Shown here: positions 52,513 to 61,532 of the stretch, piece by piece
How positions within the stretch are numbered: position 1 is the first letter of the stretch
Layout of the letters: each line of letters starts with the position of its first letter
Assembly (NCBI RefSeq): GCF_005116475.1
Contig: NZ_SWBO01000011.1
Span: forward strand, 56,704-120,703
Source: Pedobacter cryotolerans
GTDB taxonomy: Bacteria > Bacteroidota > Bacteroidia > Sphingobacteriales > Sphingobacteriaceae
Direction: 5' to 3'
Length of the DNA: 64,000 nucleotides
Made by a program: the position numbers and the translations under genes
Notes under the pieces: model-generated
The model's database searches: none
The model's input: only the letters and a program-made list of their open reading frames with translations
What the model was told of the DNA's origin: nothing

Positions 52513-54474
52513 TTAAGATCTACGTCTTCTTTCGCCGCTACCAGCACCGCCTTCACGTCTTCCGCTTCCGCCAGTGTTGCCACCTTTATCTTCACGTGAG
52601 CGACCAGAGAAATCTCTGAAACCACCACCAGTGCTACCACCGCCGCTGTTTCCGCCTTCACGTCTTCCGCTTCCGCCGCCGCTGCTTCTTCTTTCTCCAC
52701 CGCCACTTCTGCCGCCGCCGAAACCACCGCCTCCGCTTCTTCTTTCTCCACCACCGTAGCCACCGCCACCACTTCTTCTCTCACCACCACCACGTCTTTC
52801 TCCACCTTCACTACGGCCACCAACTGGTGCATCACCGCTTTTTTCAATTCTCACATCGCGATTGTTGAATTTAATATCTTTAAAGTTGGTGAATAAGGCA
52901 TCAACTGCATCATTTTCTACTTCAATAAAAGAGAAAACACCTTTTAAATCTATTTTACCAACAGATTTACCGCTAATTTTGCCATTGTTACAAACAAAAC
53001 CTAATAAATCACCTCTGGTAAATTCATCTACCGAACCTACGTTAATAAATAAGCGAGTGTAGTTGCTATTGTCAAAGTTTCTAGCGCCACGTTCTCCGCG
53101 TTCGCCACGTTCTCCACGCTCACCTCTATCACCACGATCGTCTGCACTAACATTTAAATCTGGTGCTTTAGAATAGTAATCTAAGAAACGATTAAACTCT
53201 AATGAAGCAAACTTTTTAATGATATCTTCTTTGCTTAATTCAGCAAATTCATCCATAATACGCGGAATATACTGGTCAATTTGCTCAGTATTTACTTCCA
53301 CATTGTGCACTTTATGAATTAATGAGAACAATTGTTTTTCGCAAACATCAAAACCTGTAGGCAATTCTGCTTTTGTAAATTGTTTACCAATAATTCTTTC
53401 AATCTGGCGGATTTTGCCAGTTTCTTTTGAGTTAATGATACAAATAGAAATACCAGTTTTACCAGCTCTACCAGTACGGCCCGAACGGTGGGTATAACTT
53501 TCAATTTCATCAGGTAAAGAAAAGTTAATTACGTGGGTTACACCACTAACATCGATACCACGAGCAGCAACATCTGTAGCAATTAACAATTGCATGTTAC
53601 GATCACGGAAACGTTGCATTACCTTATCACGTTGTTGTTGAGATAAATCTCCGTGTAACGAATCTGCATTGTAACCATCTTTAATCAAGTGCTCAGCAAC
53701 GTCTTGTGTATCCATTTTGGTTTTACAGAAAACTACTGCAAAAATTTCTGGATTAAAATCTACAATACGTTTTAAAGCAGCATATTTATCACGAGCTTTA
53801 ACGATATAATATTCGTGCTCGATGTTTACATTACCTGCATTTTTAGTGCCCATGGTTAATTCTACAGGGTTTTCCATGTAGTTTTTAGCAATGCGACGAA
53901 CCTCAGGAGGCATAGTTGCAGAGAATAACCATGTTTTTTTATCGTCTGGTGTAGTCGATAAAATGTCGTTAATGTCTTCTTGGAAGCCCATGTTTAACAT
54001 TTCATCTGCCTCATCCAATACTACATATTTAACGCTAGAAAAATCGATGGCTTTACGGCCAATAATATCTAACATACGGCCGGGCGTGGCCACTACAATT
54101 TGTACGCCATTGCGTATTTCGCGTAGTTGTTGCATAATGTTAGCGCCACCGTATACGGCAACCACGTGTGCATTTTGCGTGTTTTTAGAGAAATTCTTGA
54201 TGTCGTTAGTAATCTGTAGACAAAGCTCACGCGTAGGGCACAAAATTAGTGCTTGCGGTTTATTGCTTTTAAAGTCTATTAATTCTAACAGCGGCAAACC
54301 AAATGCGGCTGTTTTTCCTGTTCCTGTTTGGGCCAAACCAACAAAGTCGTTACTACCTTCTAACAGTACAGGAATAGATTGCTCCTGAATAGGCGTAGGA
54401 TTTTCGAATCCTAGCTCTTTTACGGCATTAACAACGTCATCACTTATCCCCAATTTACTAAATGGGTTTATCAT
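52513..54474 (-). CDS. DEAD-box RNA helicase with DbpA-like domain and RGG-rich tail
   Basis: 653 residues. Helicase core: Q motif (FENPTPIQEQSIP), AQTGTGKT, PTRELCLQI, TPGRML, VLDEADEML, SATMPP, then ARGIDVSGVTHVINF and HRSGRTGRAGK. An ERGERGERGERGAR linker (about 445-460) leads to a DbpA-type RNA-binding domain (RLFINVGSVDEFTRGDLLGF). The last 110 residues are Gly/Arg/Ser-rich (GGGERRSGGGG repeats), typical of RGG RNA-binding tails. The DeaD/CsdA-like layout suggests ribosome assembly or cold adaptation. The G+C-rich tail produces long false antisense frames. Confidence 0.94.
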   Translation of the reverse strand: MINPFSKLGISDDVVNAVKELGFENPTPIQEQSIPVLLEGSNDFVGLAQTGTGKTAAFGLPLLELIDFKSNKPQALILCPTRELCLQITNDIKNFSKNTQNAHVVAVYGGANIMQQLREIRNGVQIVVATPGRMLDIIGRKAIDFSSVKYVVLDEADEMLNMGFQEDINDILSTTPDDKKTWLFSATMPPEVRRIAKNYMENPVELTMGTKNAGNVNIEHEYYIVKARDKYAALKRIVDFNPEIFAVVFCKTKMDTQDVAEHLIKDGYNADSLHGDLSQQQRDKVMQRFRDRNMQLLIATDVAARGIDVSGVTHVINFSLPDEIESYTHRSGRTGRAGKTGISICIINSKETGKIRQIERIIGKQFTKAELPTGFDVCEKQLFSLIHKVHNVEVNTEQIDQYIPRIMDEFAELSKEDIIKKFASLEFNRFLDYYSKAPDLNVSADDRGDRGERGERGERGERGARNFDNSNYTRLFINVGSVDEFTRGDLLGFVCNNGKISGKSVGKIDLKGVFSFIEVENDAVDALFTNFKDIKFNNRDVRIEKSGDAPVGGRSEGGERRGGGERRSGGGGYGGGERRSGGGGFGGGRSGGGERRSSGGGSGRREGGNSGGGSTGGGFRDFSGRSREDKGGNTGGSGRREGGAGSGERRRRS

Positions 54475-54619
54475 TATAACATTTTTTAATTAAGCCGCAA
54501 AGGTACGGTTAATAATCGGTAATTCACAGTGCGATATTTAAATAGTTGGAAGCTTAATAAATTGGAAATTAACTAATTAGCGATCAGTTTGTTGTTTGTA
54601 TAGGTTGTAAAAGGTTTTT

Positions 54620-54838
54620 GAAGCGCAATTTCTGTGCATCTAGCTTCTAGAAGTCCCGCTTTTGCTACAATCTTTTTGTGATCTTATTCCGTCATTTCGA
54701 TCCGCCACGGCGGAGAGAAATCTGAAGTGTAGTAGCGTTTAACTTTCAGATTTCTTCCCGATTTATCGGGATTCCTCCTTCGAAATGATGCAACAAAAAG
54801 TATTTTCGCTCAATCGGGGGCTAGATAACTCAAGGCAG
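54620..54838 (+). repeat. Composite hairpin repeat, copy I (long core)
   Basis: Begins GAAGCGCAATTTC; left arm TCCCGCTTTTGCTACAATCT-TTTTG (54654-54678); right arm CAAAAAGTATTTTCGCTC-AATCGGGGG (54794-54820). The 115-base core is a nested inverted repeat of the GTCATTTCGA family with inner CCGCCACGGCGG and CCCGATTTATCGGG. The bases 54475-54619 upstream of the helicase show nothing recognisable. Confidence 0.8.
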
Positions 54839-54942
54839 TAACTTTTTTTAATGTTTGCTTAGCATGACCCTTACAATATTTATAATGCGTGAATTATTTC
54901 GTTTTACAATACCTAATCAATTTGGCGATGGGAAAAATTGAA

Positions 54943-55055
54943 GACTTACGAAGTTTAAAAAACTTCGTAAGTCTAAAAATATTAAAGTATATGTAAAAGG
55001 ATCAGTTTTAAACTTTGTCAATCTTAATGGCAGATGTAGATTAAGATTGACAAAG
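54943..55055. repeat. Two free-standing inverted repeats
   Basis: GACTTACGAAGTT/AACTTCGTAAGTC (54943-54973) is the hairpin found as the core of copy G. CTTTGTCAATCTTAAT (55013-55028) and its exact complement at 55040-55055 form a 16-bp stem 15 bases past the DUF2200 stop; it lacks a U-run, so it is at most a weak terminator. Confidence 0.7.
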
Positions 55056-55069
55056 TGAGCGTTTACATT

Positions 55070-55435
55070 TTACCCAACTCTCAAAATTTTCTCCATCTTT
55101 TTGCCTTTGGCCAATTCATCAACCAATTTATCTAAATACCTTACTTGTTTGGTTAATGGATATTCAATTTCTTCGATGCGGTAACCACAAATTACACCAG
55201 TAATTAAATTGGCATTTGGGTGCAAATTAGCTTGCTCAAAAAAGTCTTTAAAGGTGGTTTTTTCATTGATGAACTTTTGCAGTTCTTCTTCATTATATCC
55301 AGTTAGCCAAATAATTACCTCATGTAATTCTGCTATTGTTTTGCCCTTCTTCTCTACTTTGGTTACGTAATGTGGGTAAACCGAAGTAAAAGTCATTTTG
55401 GCTATTTTTTCGTTATGTTCAGGTGTTACGTTCAT
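55070..55435 (-). CDS. DUF2200-family protein
   Basis: 121 residues. The pattern [20 protein letters not shown] followed by [17 protein letters not shown] and the ending [14 protein letters not shown], then [15 protein letters not shown], is that of DUF2200, a small helical cytoplasmic family with no known function. It overlaps the DUF1801 gene by 4 bases, indicating coupling. It is the last of six minus-strand genes. Confidence 0.85.
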   Translation of the reverse strand: MNVTPEHNEKIAKMTFTSVYPHYVTKVEKKGKTIAELHEVIIWLTGYNEEELQKFINEKTTFKDFFEQANLHPNANLITGVICGYRIEEIEYPLTKQVRYLDKLVDELAKGKKMEKILRVG

Positions 55436-55821
55436 ACAATTCGCTCTAATTTACCTTTTCGTTTTACAATGTTTTTATAATCCCATTGAATGGTTTTTGA
55501 CTTTTGTAGCCAGCGGGTTAAATCTTGTAAATCAATTTCGGTTATTTCATTATAAAAAAGTGCAGCATCTTTAAATTTAGCTCCTTTTATATTTAAAGCT
55601 TCTTCTTCAAAATCTGCACCGCTCCAAAACATCAACCTAATTCCTTTTTTCTCTTTACTGTAACCCACAATTGGGTTGCCGGCCAAAAACCAAACCGGGT
55701 GTGCGTGCCAAATTTTACTTTCAGCTTCGGTTAATTCATTGTCAATTGTATTGGCTAATAAATCGCAAATGGCTTGGTCTGTTTGGCTTTGATTGTTGTA
55801 GTAAGCTATATCTAAATTCAT
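55432..55821 (-). CDS. DUF1801-family protein
   Basis: 129 residues. [20 protein letters not shown] followed by [18 protein letters not shown] fits DUF1801 (YdhG/YjbR-like small domain), whose role is unknown. The 4-base overlap with the DUF2200 gene suggests the two act together or at least are made together. 31 bases separate it from the truncated pseudouridine-synthase-type gene upstream. Confidence 0.8.
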   Translation of the reverse strand: MNLDIAYYNNQSQTDQAICDLLANTIDNELTEAESKIWHAHPVWFLAGNPIVGYSKEKKGIRLMFWSGADFEEEALNIKGAKFKDAALFYNEITEIDLQDLTRWLQKSKTIQWDYKNIVKRKGKLERIV

Positions 55822-55852
55822 GCTAACTAAATTACAAATTTAATTAGCAAAT

Positions 55853-56629
55853 TTATAGGCCATTAAGCATGTGCGCTAAAATCGGTTCGCACTTTTCTTT
55901 ACAGCAAGCATAAAATTCTTTGTGTTTCCAGGTTGCAGATTTTGGCGACAAGCCCCACCAGAACTCCGATAATGCTAAAGGTTTAAGTTGATGAAGGAAA
56001 GCATATTGTAAAAGTTTTGGTCCGGCACACTCACCTGCACCTGCCGGAGGGTTTTTGTAACCAGCATCCCTAAAGAGTTCAATTAAACTCTTGGTTTCTC
56101 CAGCTTGATTTAAAAAATGGTATTGATTAAATATTTTATTTTGCAAAGCGATAGAATGTGATTTACGTTTTACTTTCAATGCTTCAATTTGCGTTGCATT
56201 GGCTCTTTTATCAACATCCAACAATCTTTTAATTTCTTTGTTCATTAAAGTTAACTCCTTCATGCCAATATTTAAAAAACCATTTTCAGTTAATAAATCA
56301 AATACTGGCGGTACAAATTTATCATGCTGGTTGGCGCCTGCTAATTTGCCAGAAAATGCAGCTAAATATCCAATTTCATTTTGTTGATTTTGAACCACTA
56401 AAACGCCAAACATTTTGCCAATTATCATTCCAGCGCTTTCATTATCCAAGCCAAAATTATGTTGCCATTCTTTTTGGGTTAAAATGTGGTTTTGCAATTC
56501 TTCAGCGGCTATTACACAAAGTGGATGAGGTTTGGTATTTTCGATTAAAGAAAATTTATTGGGTACTAAACTTACATCAAACTCTTTTTTAAAATAAATA
56601 AATAGAGCTGGTGGATTATATGAGTTCAC
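55853..56629 (-). CDS. N-terminal domain of a Bacteroidota RluA-type protein, without the catalytic domain
   Basis: 258 residues. The sequence matches the long N-terminal module that precedes the pseudouridine synthase domain in Bacteroidota RluA-like proteins: PHPLCVIAAEELQNHI, HNFG, GKMFGVLVV, GYLAAFSGKLAG, VPPVFDLL, then NPPAGAGECAGPKLLQYAF, PLALSEFWWGLSPKSATWKH and CEPILAHMLNGL. In full-length members the catalytic domain follows this point; here the frame stops. The next 31 bases and the next gene carry no remnant, so this is a clean stand-alone form. What the module does alone is unknown. Confidence 0.75.
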   Translation of the reverse strand: MNSYNPPALFIYFKKEFDVSLVPNKFSLIENTKPHPLCVIAAEELQNHILTQKEWQHNFGLDNESAGMIIGKMFGVLVVQNQQNEIGYLAAFSGKLAGANQHDKFVPPVFDLLTENGFLNIGMKELTLMNKEIKRLLDVDKRANATQIEALKVKRKSHSIALQNKIFNQYHFLNQAGETKSLIELFRDAGYKNPPAGAGECAGPKLLQYAFLHQLKPLALSEFWWGLSPKSATWKHKEFYACCKEKCEPILAHMLNGL

Positions 56630-56635
56630 AGTGTT

Positions 56636-57010
56636 TTATCTAGGTGATTGTAAGCCTGCTTGTTTAAAGATCGCTAGTAGATCATCACCGATGGGCAATG
56701 ATTTTAAGGGAGGAACATTTGAGCCTCCAGTATTACCTACAGGAACTTTCCCAACAAAAGATTTAACACCACCCACCAACAACCTAGGTATTTGACCAAT
56801 GATTTCGCGATAGCTTTTGATTTTAATACCAAACAGCAACATTTTCCAATGTGCATAACTATGTTCAATAGGGTATGCCTGTCCAATAACATGAGCTCTT
56901 TCTAAATGACGCCAAGCCTTCTGTAAATTGCCTAATTTAAAGCTTAATTGATAAGCATCAATTTCTATTTGGTAAAACTTCTTCAGCGATGTTGGTATAA
57001 ATGTATTCAT
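56636..57010 (-). CDS. DUF3703-family protein
   Basis: 124 residues. GNLQKAWRHLERAHVIGQAY, then HSYAHWKMLLFGIK and the C-terminal PVGNTGGSNVPPLKSLPIGD and LLAIF are the conserved blocks of DUF3703, a small family without known function. It lies 6 bases before the RluA-type gene and 9 bases after the DUF4256 gene in the same unit. Confidence 0.85.
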   Translation of the reverse strand: MNTFIPTSLKKFYQIEIDAYQLSFKLGNLQKAWRHLERAHVIGQAYPIEHSYAHWKMLLFGIKIKSYREIIGQIPRLLVGGVKSFVGKVPVGNTGGSNVPPLKSLPIGDDLLAIFKQAGLQSPR

Positions 57011-57019
57011 AGAAATTTT

Positions 57020-57580
57020 CTAAACCCTTAAACAACCTCTAAAAGCTCTCGCTCCATAATATGATTCTGCACCATTGTGGTAAACGAAAACTGTACCATA
57101 GCGGTAATCGCAAAATAAAGCGCCACCTAGTTTTCTTATTTCATCAGGTGTTTTAATCCAGCTTGAGGTTTTGGTGTCGAATTTACCAAACTGCTGCAGA
57201 TAGCGGTATTGCTCTTCATTTAAAACTTCAATACCCATTTCGCTAGCCAAATTTATGGCACTGTTTGCAGGTTTGTGTTCTTTCCTTGCAGCTAAAGCTT
57301 CGGCATCATAACATAAACTTCTTCGACCTTTTGGAGTTTCGGCGGCACAATCAAAAAAGAGATATGCTCCAGTTTTTTCATCTAAACCAACAACATCGGG
57401 TTCACCACCTGTTTCTTCCATGCTATCGAGTATCCAAAGCTTATCCGCATTTGCGACTAAATTCGCTTGTATATCTTCCCAAACCAAGTCTACATGTCTG
57501 TTCATATTCTTTTCGAAACGAGCTTTGAGTGTTGCCAACAATTGTTGACTTTGCTCTGAAGAAAGGATATTGTTTTTCAT
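57020..57580 (-). CDS. DUF4256-family protein
   Basis: 186 residues. Conserved blocks: ILDSMEETGGEPDVVG, YLFFDCAAETPKGRRSLCYD, MGIEVLNEEQYRYLQQFGKF, KTSSWIKTPDEIRKLGGALF and the C-terminal AESYYGARAFRGCLRV. This is DUF4256, a well conserved cytoplasmic family of unknown function. It sits between the DUF4293 and DUF3703 genes with short gaps. Confidence 0.88.
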   Translation of the reverse strand: MKNNILSSEQSQQLLATLKARFEKNMNRHVDLVWEDIQANLVANADKLWILDSMEETGGEPDVVGLDEKTGAYLFFDCAAETPKGRRSLCYDAEALAARKEHKPANSAINLASEMGIEVLNEEQYRYLQQFGKFDTKTSSWIKTPDEIRKLGGALFCDYRYGTVFVYHNGAESYYGARAFRGCLRV

Positions 57581-57596
57581 AAAAAGTCTAATAAAA

Positions 57597-58055
57597 TTAC
57601 CTCAATCTATCAGCAGAACGGATTAGTTTTTCATCATGATTAATGCCTCTTAAGGCTAAAATACAAAAGAAAATAGCAATTGCAGGGGCAAACATACCCA
57701 CATTATAATTGGCTACTTCTAAGCCGCCTGGTATTTTTTTAGCGTAAACACTGCACCAAAATGACAAGCCAATAATTAGCACAACATTAGCCATAATTAC
57801 TCTTTTTTGAGCGGTTCTGTTTTTAAAATTAAAAATATTTGCAAGGCTCATTAACGCTACAGCTATTGTAGCAATCATTAACGGTAAATAAGCTTCAAGT
57901 TGTTTAAATTCTCCACTAGCTTTTTGATATAAACCCGTTGCTAAAACTTGATACTCATCACTTCCCACAGTTGTAGTAACCATCGGGAAAATTAATAAAC
58001 TGCTTACTGTAAGTGCGGCTAATAAAAGCCATATTGTTTGTATTCTTTGTATCAT
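57597..58055 (-). CDS. DUF4293-family membrane protein
   Basis: 152 residues with four membrane segments (about 5-25, 58-75, 85-103, 120-137). The start MIQRIQTIWLLLAALTVSSL and the short polar tail match DUF4293, a Bacteroidota membrane family of unknown function. It is first in the run of six minus-strand genes and divergent from truA; 17 bases separate it from the DUF4256 gene. Confidence 0.85.
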   Translation of the reverse strand: MIQRIQTIWLLLAALTVSSLLIFPMVTTTVGSDEYQVLATGLYQKASGEFKQLEAYLPLMIATIAVALMSLANIFNFKNRTAQKRVIMANVVLIIGLSFWCSVYAKKIPGGLEVANYNVGMFAPAIAIFFCILALRGINHDEKLIRSADRLR

Positions 58056-58188
58056 AACTAAATATTTTAAGCAAACTTAATAAAAGATTTAAGGACTTGT
58101 AAAGTTGGACGATTGAAATTTGAAATGTTACATCAATCTGCTACTTTAAACTTGTCAACATTCAAACATTCTAAGTAGTTTTGTAAAA

Positions 58189-58944
58189 TTGAATAAGCAG
58201 AGATATTTTATAGAACTTAGTTATAACGGTACAAATTTTCATGGTTGGCAAACCCAACCTAACGGGATAACTGTGCAGGAGTGTTTAGATAAAGCTTTAA
58301 CTACTTACTTTAGACAAGATATTGTTACACTTGGTTGTGGTAGAACCGATGCTGGTGTGCATGCAACGCAGTTTTTTGCTCATTTTGATGTGTGGATTTT
58401 ACCAGCAGGAGAGGTTGTAAATGCTTTAACTGGCATTAACTCCTTATTGCCTTATGATATTGCTGTTAAACGAATTTTTAAGGTCAAAGACGATGCCCAT
58501 GCCCGTTTTGATGCAACCTCTCGTATGTACAATTATCATATTCATTTTGCAAAAGATCCATTTAAGTTAGATCGATCGTGGTTGTATAAAGGCAATTTAG
58601 ATATTGTGAAAATGAACGAAGCAGCTCAGGTTTTACTGAATTTTACAGATTTTTCTTGTTTCAGTAAATCTAAAACCCAAACTTTTACCAATAACTGTAA
58701 AATAACTGAAGCCAAGTTTGAAGAAATTGATGGAGCTTTGGTTTTTACCATTAAGGCAGATCGATTTTTAAGAAACATGGTAAGAGCAATTGTTGGTACC
58801 ATGGTTTTGGTGGGTAAAGGAGATCTCGAAATAGCAAATGTAGCTCAAATAATAGAAGGTAAAAATAGAAGTAAAGCTGGGCAATCTGTGCCGGCTTGTG
58901 GTTTATATTTAGTAGGAGTGGAGTACCCTTATGTTAAGGAATGA
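58189..58944 (+). CDS. truA: tRNA pseudouridine(38-40) synthase
   Basis: 251 residues. It makes pseudouridine at positions 38-40 of the tRNA anticodon arm. The catalytic aspartate is D54 in GCGRTDAGVHA, with FLRNMVRAIVGTMV and CGLYLVGVEY near the C-terminus. No ATG is available: the frame upstream runs to a stop at 58147 without one, and the family-like N-terminus (NKQRYFIELSYNGTNFHGWQ) begins directly after a TTG at 58189, so TTG is the likely start. Confidence 0.94.
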   Translation: MNKQRYFIELSYNGTNFHGWQTQPNGITVQECLDKALTTYFRQDIVTLGCGRTDAGVHATQFFAHFDVWILPAGEVVNALTGINSLLPYDIAVKRIFKVKDDAHARFDATSRMYNYHIHFAKDPFKLDRSWLYKGNLDIVKMNEAAQVLLNFTDFSCFSKSKTQTFTNNCKITEAKFEEIDGALVFTIKADRFLRNMVRAIVGTMVLVGKGDLEIANVAQIIEGKNRSKAGQSVPACGLYLVGVEYPYVKE

Positions 58945-59162
58945 GAGAAGGAGAAAATGATTAAATGATTGAAGGAGAGAATGATTGAATGACTGAGAAA
59001 TGATCGAATTAGAGAGTTAATGAATGTTGGAATGATTGAAGGATAATTGTTTTTTATTGACGGTGCAGAATATTCAATCATTCAAAACTCACTCATTCAA
59101 AATTATTCTTCAACTCACTCATTCCAAATTATAATTAAACTCATTAATTCAAAATTAAAATA
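58945..59162. repeat. GAATGATTGAATGA tandem repeat with inverted counterpart
   Basis: Degenerate units of GAATGATTGAA/GAATGA fill 58950-59042, and their complements (TCAATCATTCAAAACTCACT and similar) fill 59068-59155. The two halves could fold into a long imperfect stem between truA and the ABC exporter gene. No gene is visible. Confidence 0.65.
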
Positions 59163-59165
59163 TAC

Positions 59166-60956
59166 ATGTCTAAAATAACAGGTGATGCATTTAACGTAGG
59201 TTTACTCAGAAGGGTTTTTGAGTATGTAAAACCGTATCGTAAAATTTTTGCATGGTCGGTGGTTTTAACTTTGCTTTTGGCAATAATTGCGCCAGTAAGA
59301 CCATTTTTAATCGGTTACACTTTAGATGAATTTATCTTAAAAGGCGATTACAGCGGTTTGGTGAAAATGACAATTCTGATGTTGTTGTTGCTTATTTTAC
59401 AAACGCTTTTTCAATACTGTCATACTTTACTAACTAATATTTTGGGCCAAAGTGCCATTAAAGATTTGCGTGTAAATGTTTTCAATCATATTACTAAATT
59501 AAGGCTAAAATATTTCGATCAAACACCTATCGGACAATTAATTACCAGAACGGTATCAGATTTAGAAACCATTGCTGATATTTTTTCCGAAGGTTTAATT
59601 GCTATGATTGGCGATCTACTACAAGTGATTGTGATCATTGGTTTTATGCTTTATGTAGATGTTGAGTTAACTATTGTGGTTTTATTACCTATTCCACTGT
59701 TAATTGTTGCCACGAGAATTTTTCAAAAGGCAATCAAAAAAGCTTTTCAAGAAATCAGAACCGAAGTTTCTAACCTTAACACTTACCTGCAAGAGCACAT
59801 TAGTGGCATTTCAATTATCCAATATTTTGCCAGAGAAGATCAAGAATATAAAAAATTCATTAAAATCAATTCTCGCTACCGCGATGCCAATATCCGTTCA
59901 AATTGGTATTATTCTATATTTTTTCCGGTTGTAGAAATGATTTCGGCAACATCATTGGGATTATTAATTTGGTACGGAGCAAATAGTATATTAAAAAATC
60001 CGTTGGAAGTTAGGCCAGGTGTAATTACCACATTTATTATGTGTATTAACATGTTGTTTAGGCCAATTAGAGAGCTGGCAGATAAATTTAATACCTTACA
60101 AATGGGGATGGTTGGTGCCGAACGGGTTTTTAAAGTTTTAGACACCAAAGAAACTACAACTAATATTGGCACATTTGCTCCAACAAAAATGCAGGGATCC
60201 ATTAGCTTCGATAAAGTTTGGTTTAGCTATAATCAGGATGAGATAAGTGAAGAAGAAAGCTATGTGTTAAAAGATATTTCTTTTGAGGTTAAAGCCGGAC
60301 AAACCGTTGCTTTAGTTGGCGCTACAGGAGCAGGGAAATCTTCAACCATCAATATTTTAAACCGTTTTTACGAAATACAAAAGGGAACTATAAAAGTAGA
60401 TGGAGTTGATATTAAGGAATATGAACTGAGTTATTTACGAAGTAATATTGCCACGGTTTTACAGGATGTTTTCCTTTTTTCTGATACTATTTTTAACAAT
60501 ATTACCCTAAATAATCCAAAGATAACTTTTGAGGAAGTTGTTGATGCTGCCAAAAAAGTTGGTGCTCACGATTTTATTGAGCGTTTGCCTGGTGGCTATC
60601 ATTATAACGTGATGGAACGTGGTGCAACACTTTCTGCTGGTCAGGCACAATTGATTTCATTTATCAGAGCTTTAGTGTACCAACCTTCTATTTTAGTGTT
60701 GGATGAAGCTACCTCATCAGTTGATACAGAAACGGAGATGTTGATACAAACTGCAATTGATAAATTGATGCAAGGTAGAACCTCAATTGTAATTGCCCAC
60801 CGTTTGTCAACCATACAAAAAGCCGATTTAATTATTGTGTTAGACAAAGGCGAAATCAAAGAAAAGGGAACACATCAAGCTTTGCTTAAGCTAGATGGCT
60901 ATTATAAAAAATTGTACGATTTGCAATTTTCATCTGTTGGGATAGCCAAAAATTAA
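59166..60956 (+). CDS. ABC exporter half-transporter (membrane plus ATPase domain)
   Basis: 596 residues. Six membrane helices (about 25-330) are fused to an ABC ATPase: Walker A VGATGAGKSS, Q-loop VLQDVFLF, signature in the variant form LSAGQAQL, Walker B ILVLDEATSSVD and switch IAHRLST. This is a MsbA/MdlB-like half-exporter that works as a homodimer or with a partner. Alanine replaces the usual glycine in LSGGQ, a variation seen in such Bacteroidota proteins. Substrate unknown. Single gene, converging on a lipoprotein gene. Confidence 0.92.
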   Translation: MSKITGDAFNVGLLRRVFEYVKPYRKIFAWSVVLTLLLAIIAPVRPFLIGYTLDEFILKGDYSGLVKMTILMLLLLILQTLFQYCHTLLTNILGQSAIKDLRVNVFNHITKLRLKYFDQTPIGQLITRTVSDLETIADIFSEGLIAMIGDLLQVIVIIGFMLYVDVELTIVVLLPIPLLIVATRIFQKAIKKAFQEIRTEVSNLNTYLQEHISGISIIQYFAREDQEYKKFIKINSRYRDANIRSNWYYSIFFPVVEMISATSLGLLIWYGANSILKNPLEVRPGVITTFIMCINMLFRPIRELADKFNTLQMGMVGAERVFKVLDTKETTTNIGTFAPTKMQGSISFDKVWFSYNQDEISEEESYVLKDISFEVKAGQTVALVGATGAGKSSTINILNRFYEIQKGTIKVDGVDIKEYELSYLRSNIATVLQDVFLFSDTIFNNITLNNPKITFEEVVDAAKKVGAHDFIERLPGGYHYNVMERGATLSAGQAQLISFIRALVYQPSILVLDEATSSVDTETEMLIQTAIDKLMQGRTSIVIAHRLSTIQKADLIIVLDKGEIKEKGTHQALLKLDGYYKKLYDLQFSSVGIAKN

Positions 60957-60964
60957 AGTTGTTT

Positions 60965-61396
60965 CTACTTCTTATCTAACTGATCTTCGGTATAAGTAGT
61001 AATGGTATTTGTGCCAACTTGTTCCGTACGTTCTTGTGTTAAAATGATGCTAGTGTTTCGCATAAATTTAATACGCCAAGTTGTAGCTGGAGTAGTATTG
61101 TAAGTTATATTTTCTCCGGCAGCATCTATCGTATAATCAACAGTTATACCTCTTCTTGTGTATTTCCCATCTGCTGTATAAACCAAAGTGTCAACAGGCA
61201 AATACGGAATGGTATCATTACGATTTGTATCTCTAAAGTTTTCAATTTCAATAATGACCTGATTTTTAAGCGGCCATTTGCCAATAAATCGTTCTTTTGC
61301 AAATTCTGATCCGGCAATTTCCTCCTCTTTTTTACACCCATAAATTGCTACTGCAAAAATTGATAGTAGGATGATTGTAATTTTAAAGTTTCTCAT
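60965..61396 (-). CDS. Lipoprotein of unknown function (lipocalin-like style)
   Basis: 143 residues. The lipoprotein signal MRNFKITIILLSIFAVAIYG ends at the lipid cysteine C21, followed by KKEEE. The mature part is beta-rich (RFIGKWPLKNQVIIEIENFR, LVYTADGKYTRRGITVDYTI, TWRIKFMRNTSIILTQERTE), which fits a lipocalin-like barrel of the kind common in Bacteroidota lipoproteins. It ends 8 bases from the convergent ABC exporter gene. Confidence 0.75.
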   Translation of the reverse strand: MRNFKITIILLSIFAVAIYGCKKEEEIAGSEFAKERFIGKWPLKNQVIIEIENFRDTNRNDTIPYLPVDTLVYTADGKYTRRGITVDYTIDAAGENITYNTTPATTWRIKFMRNTSIILTQERTEQVGTNTITTYTEDQLDKK

Positions 61397-61532
61397 TTTG
61401 TTGCATTTGCATTGTAAAGATATAAATGCTAACGTCGTTTTTTATGTATTATTGATACTTTTTGTGCTAAATTTTAAAAAAATCATTAACCCAAAAGAAA
61501 ATTCTCTATATTTCAGGTTGTAATTATTTCTA

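Noticed and set aside
52509..52847. 112-codon Ala/Val/Glu-rich frame overlapping the helicase tail, and a Pro/Leu-rich antisense frame at 52574-52759
   Set aside because: Both are shadows of the Gly/Arg/Ser repeat coding for the RGG tail; composition is low-complexity and no start context or family is visible.
58945..59162. Coding potential in the GAATGATTGAA repeats
   Set aside because: Short tandem units with stops in all frames and no protein-like pattern.
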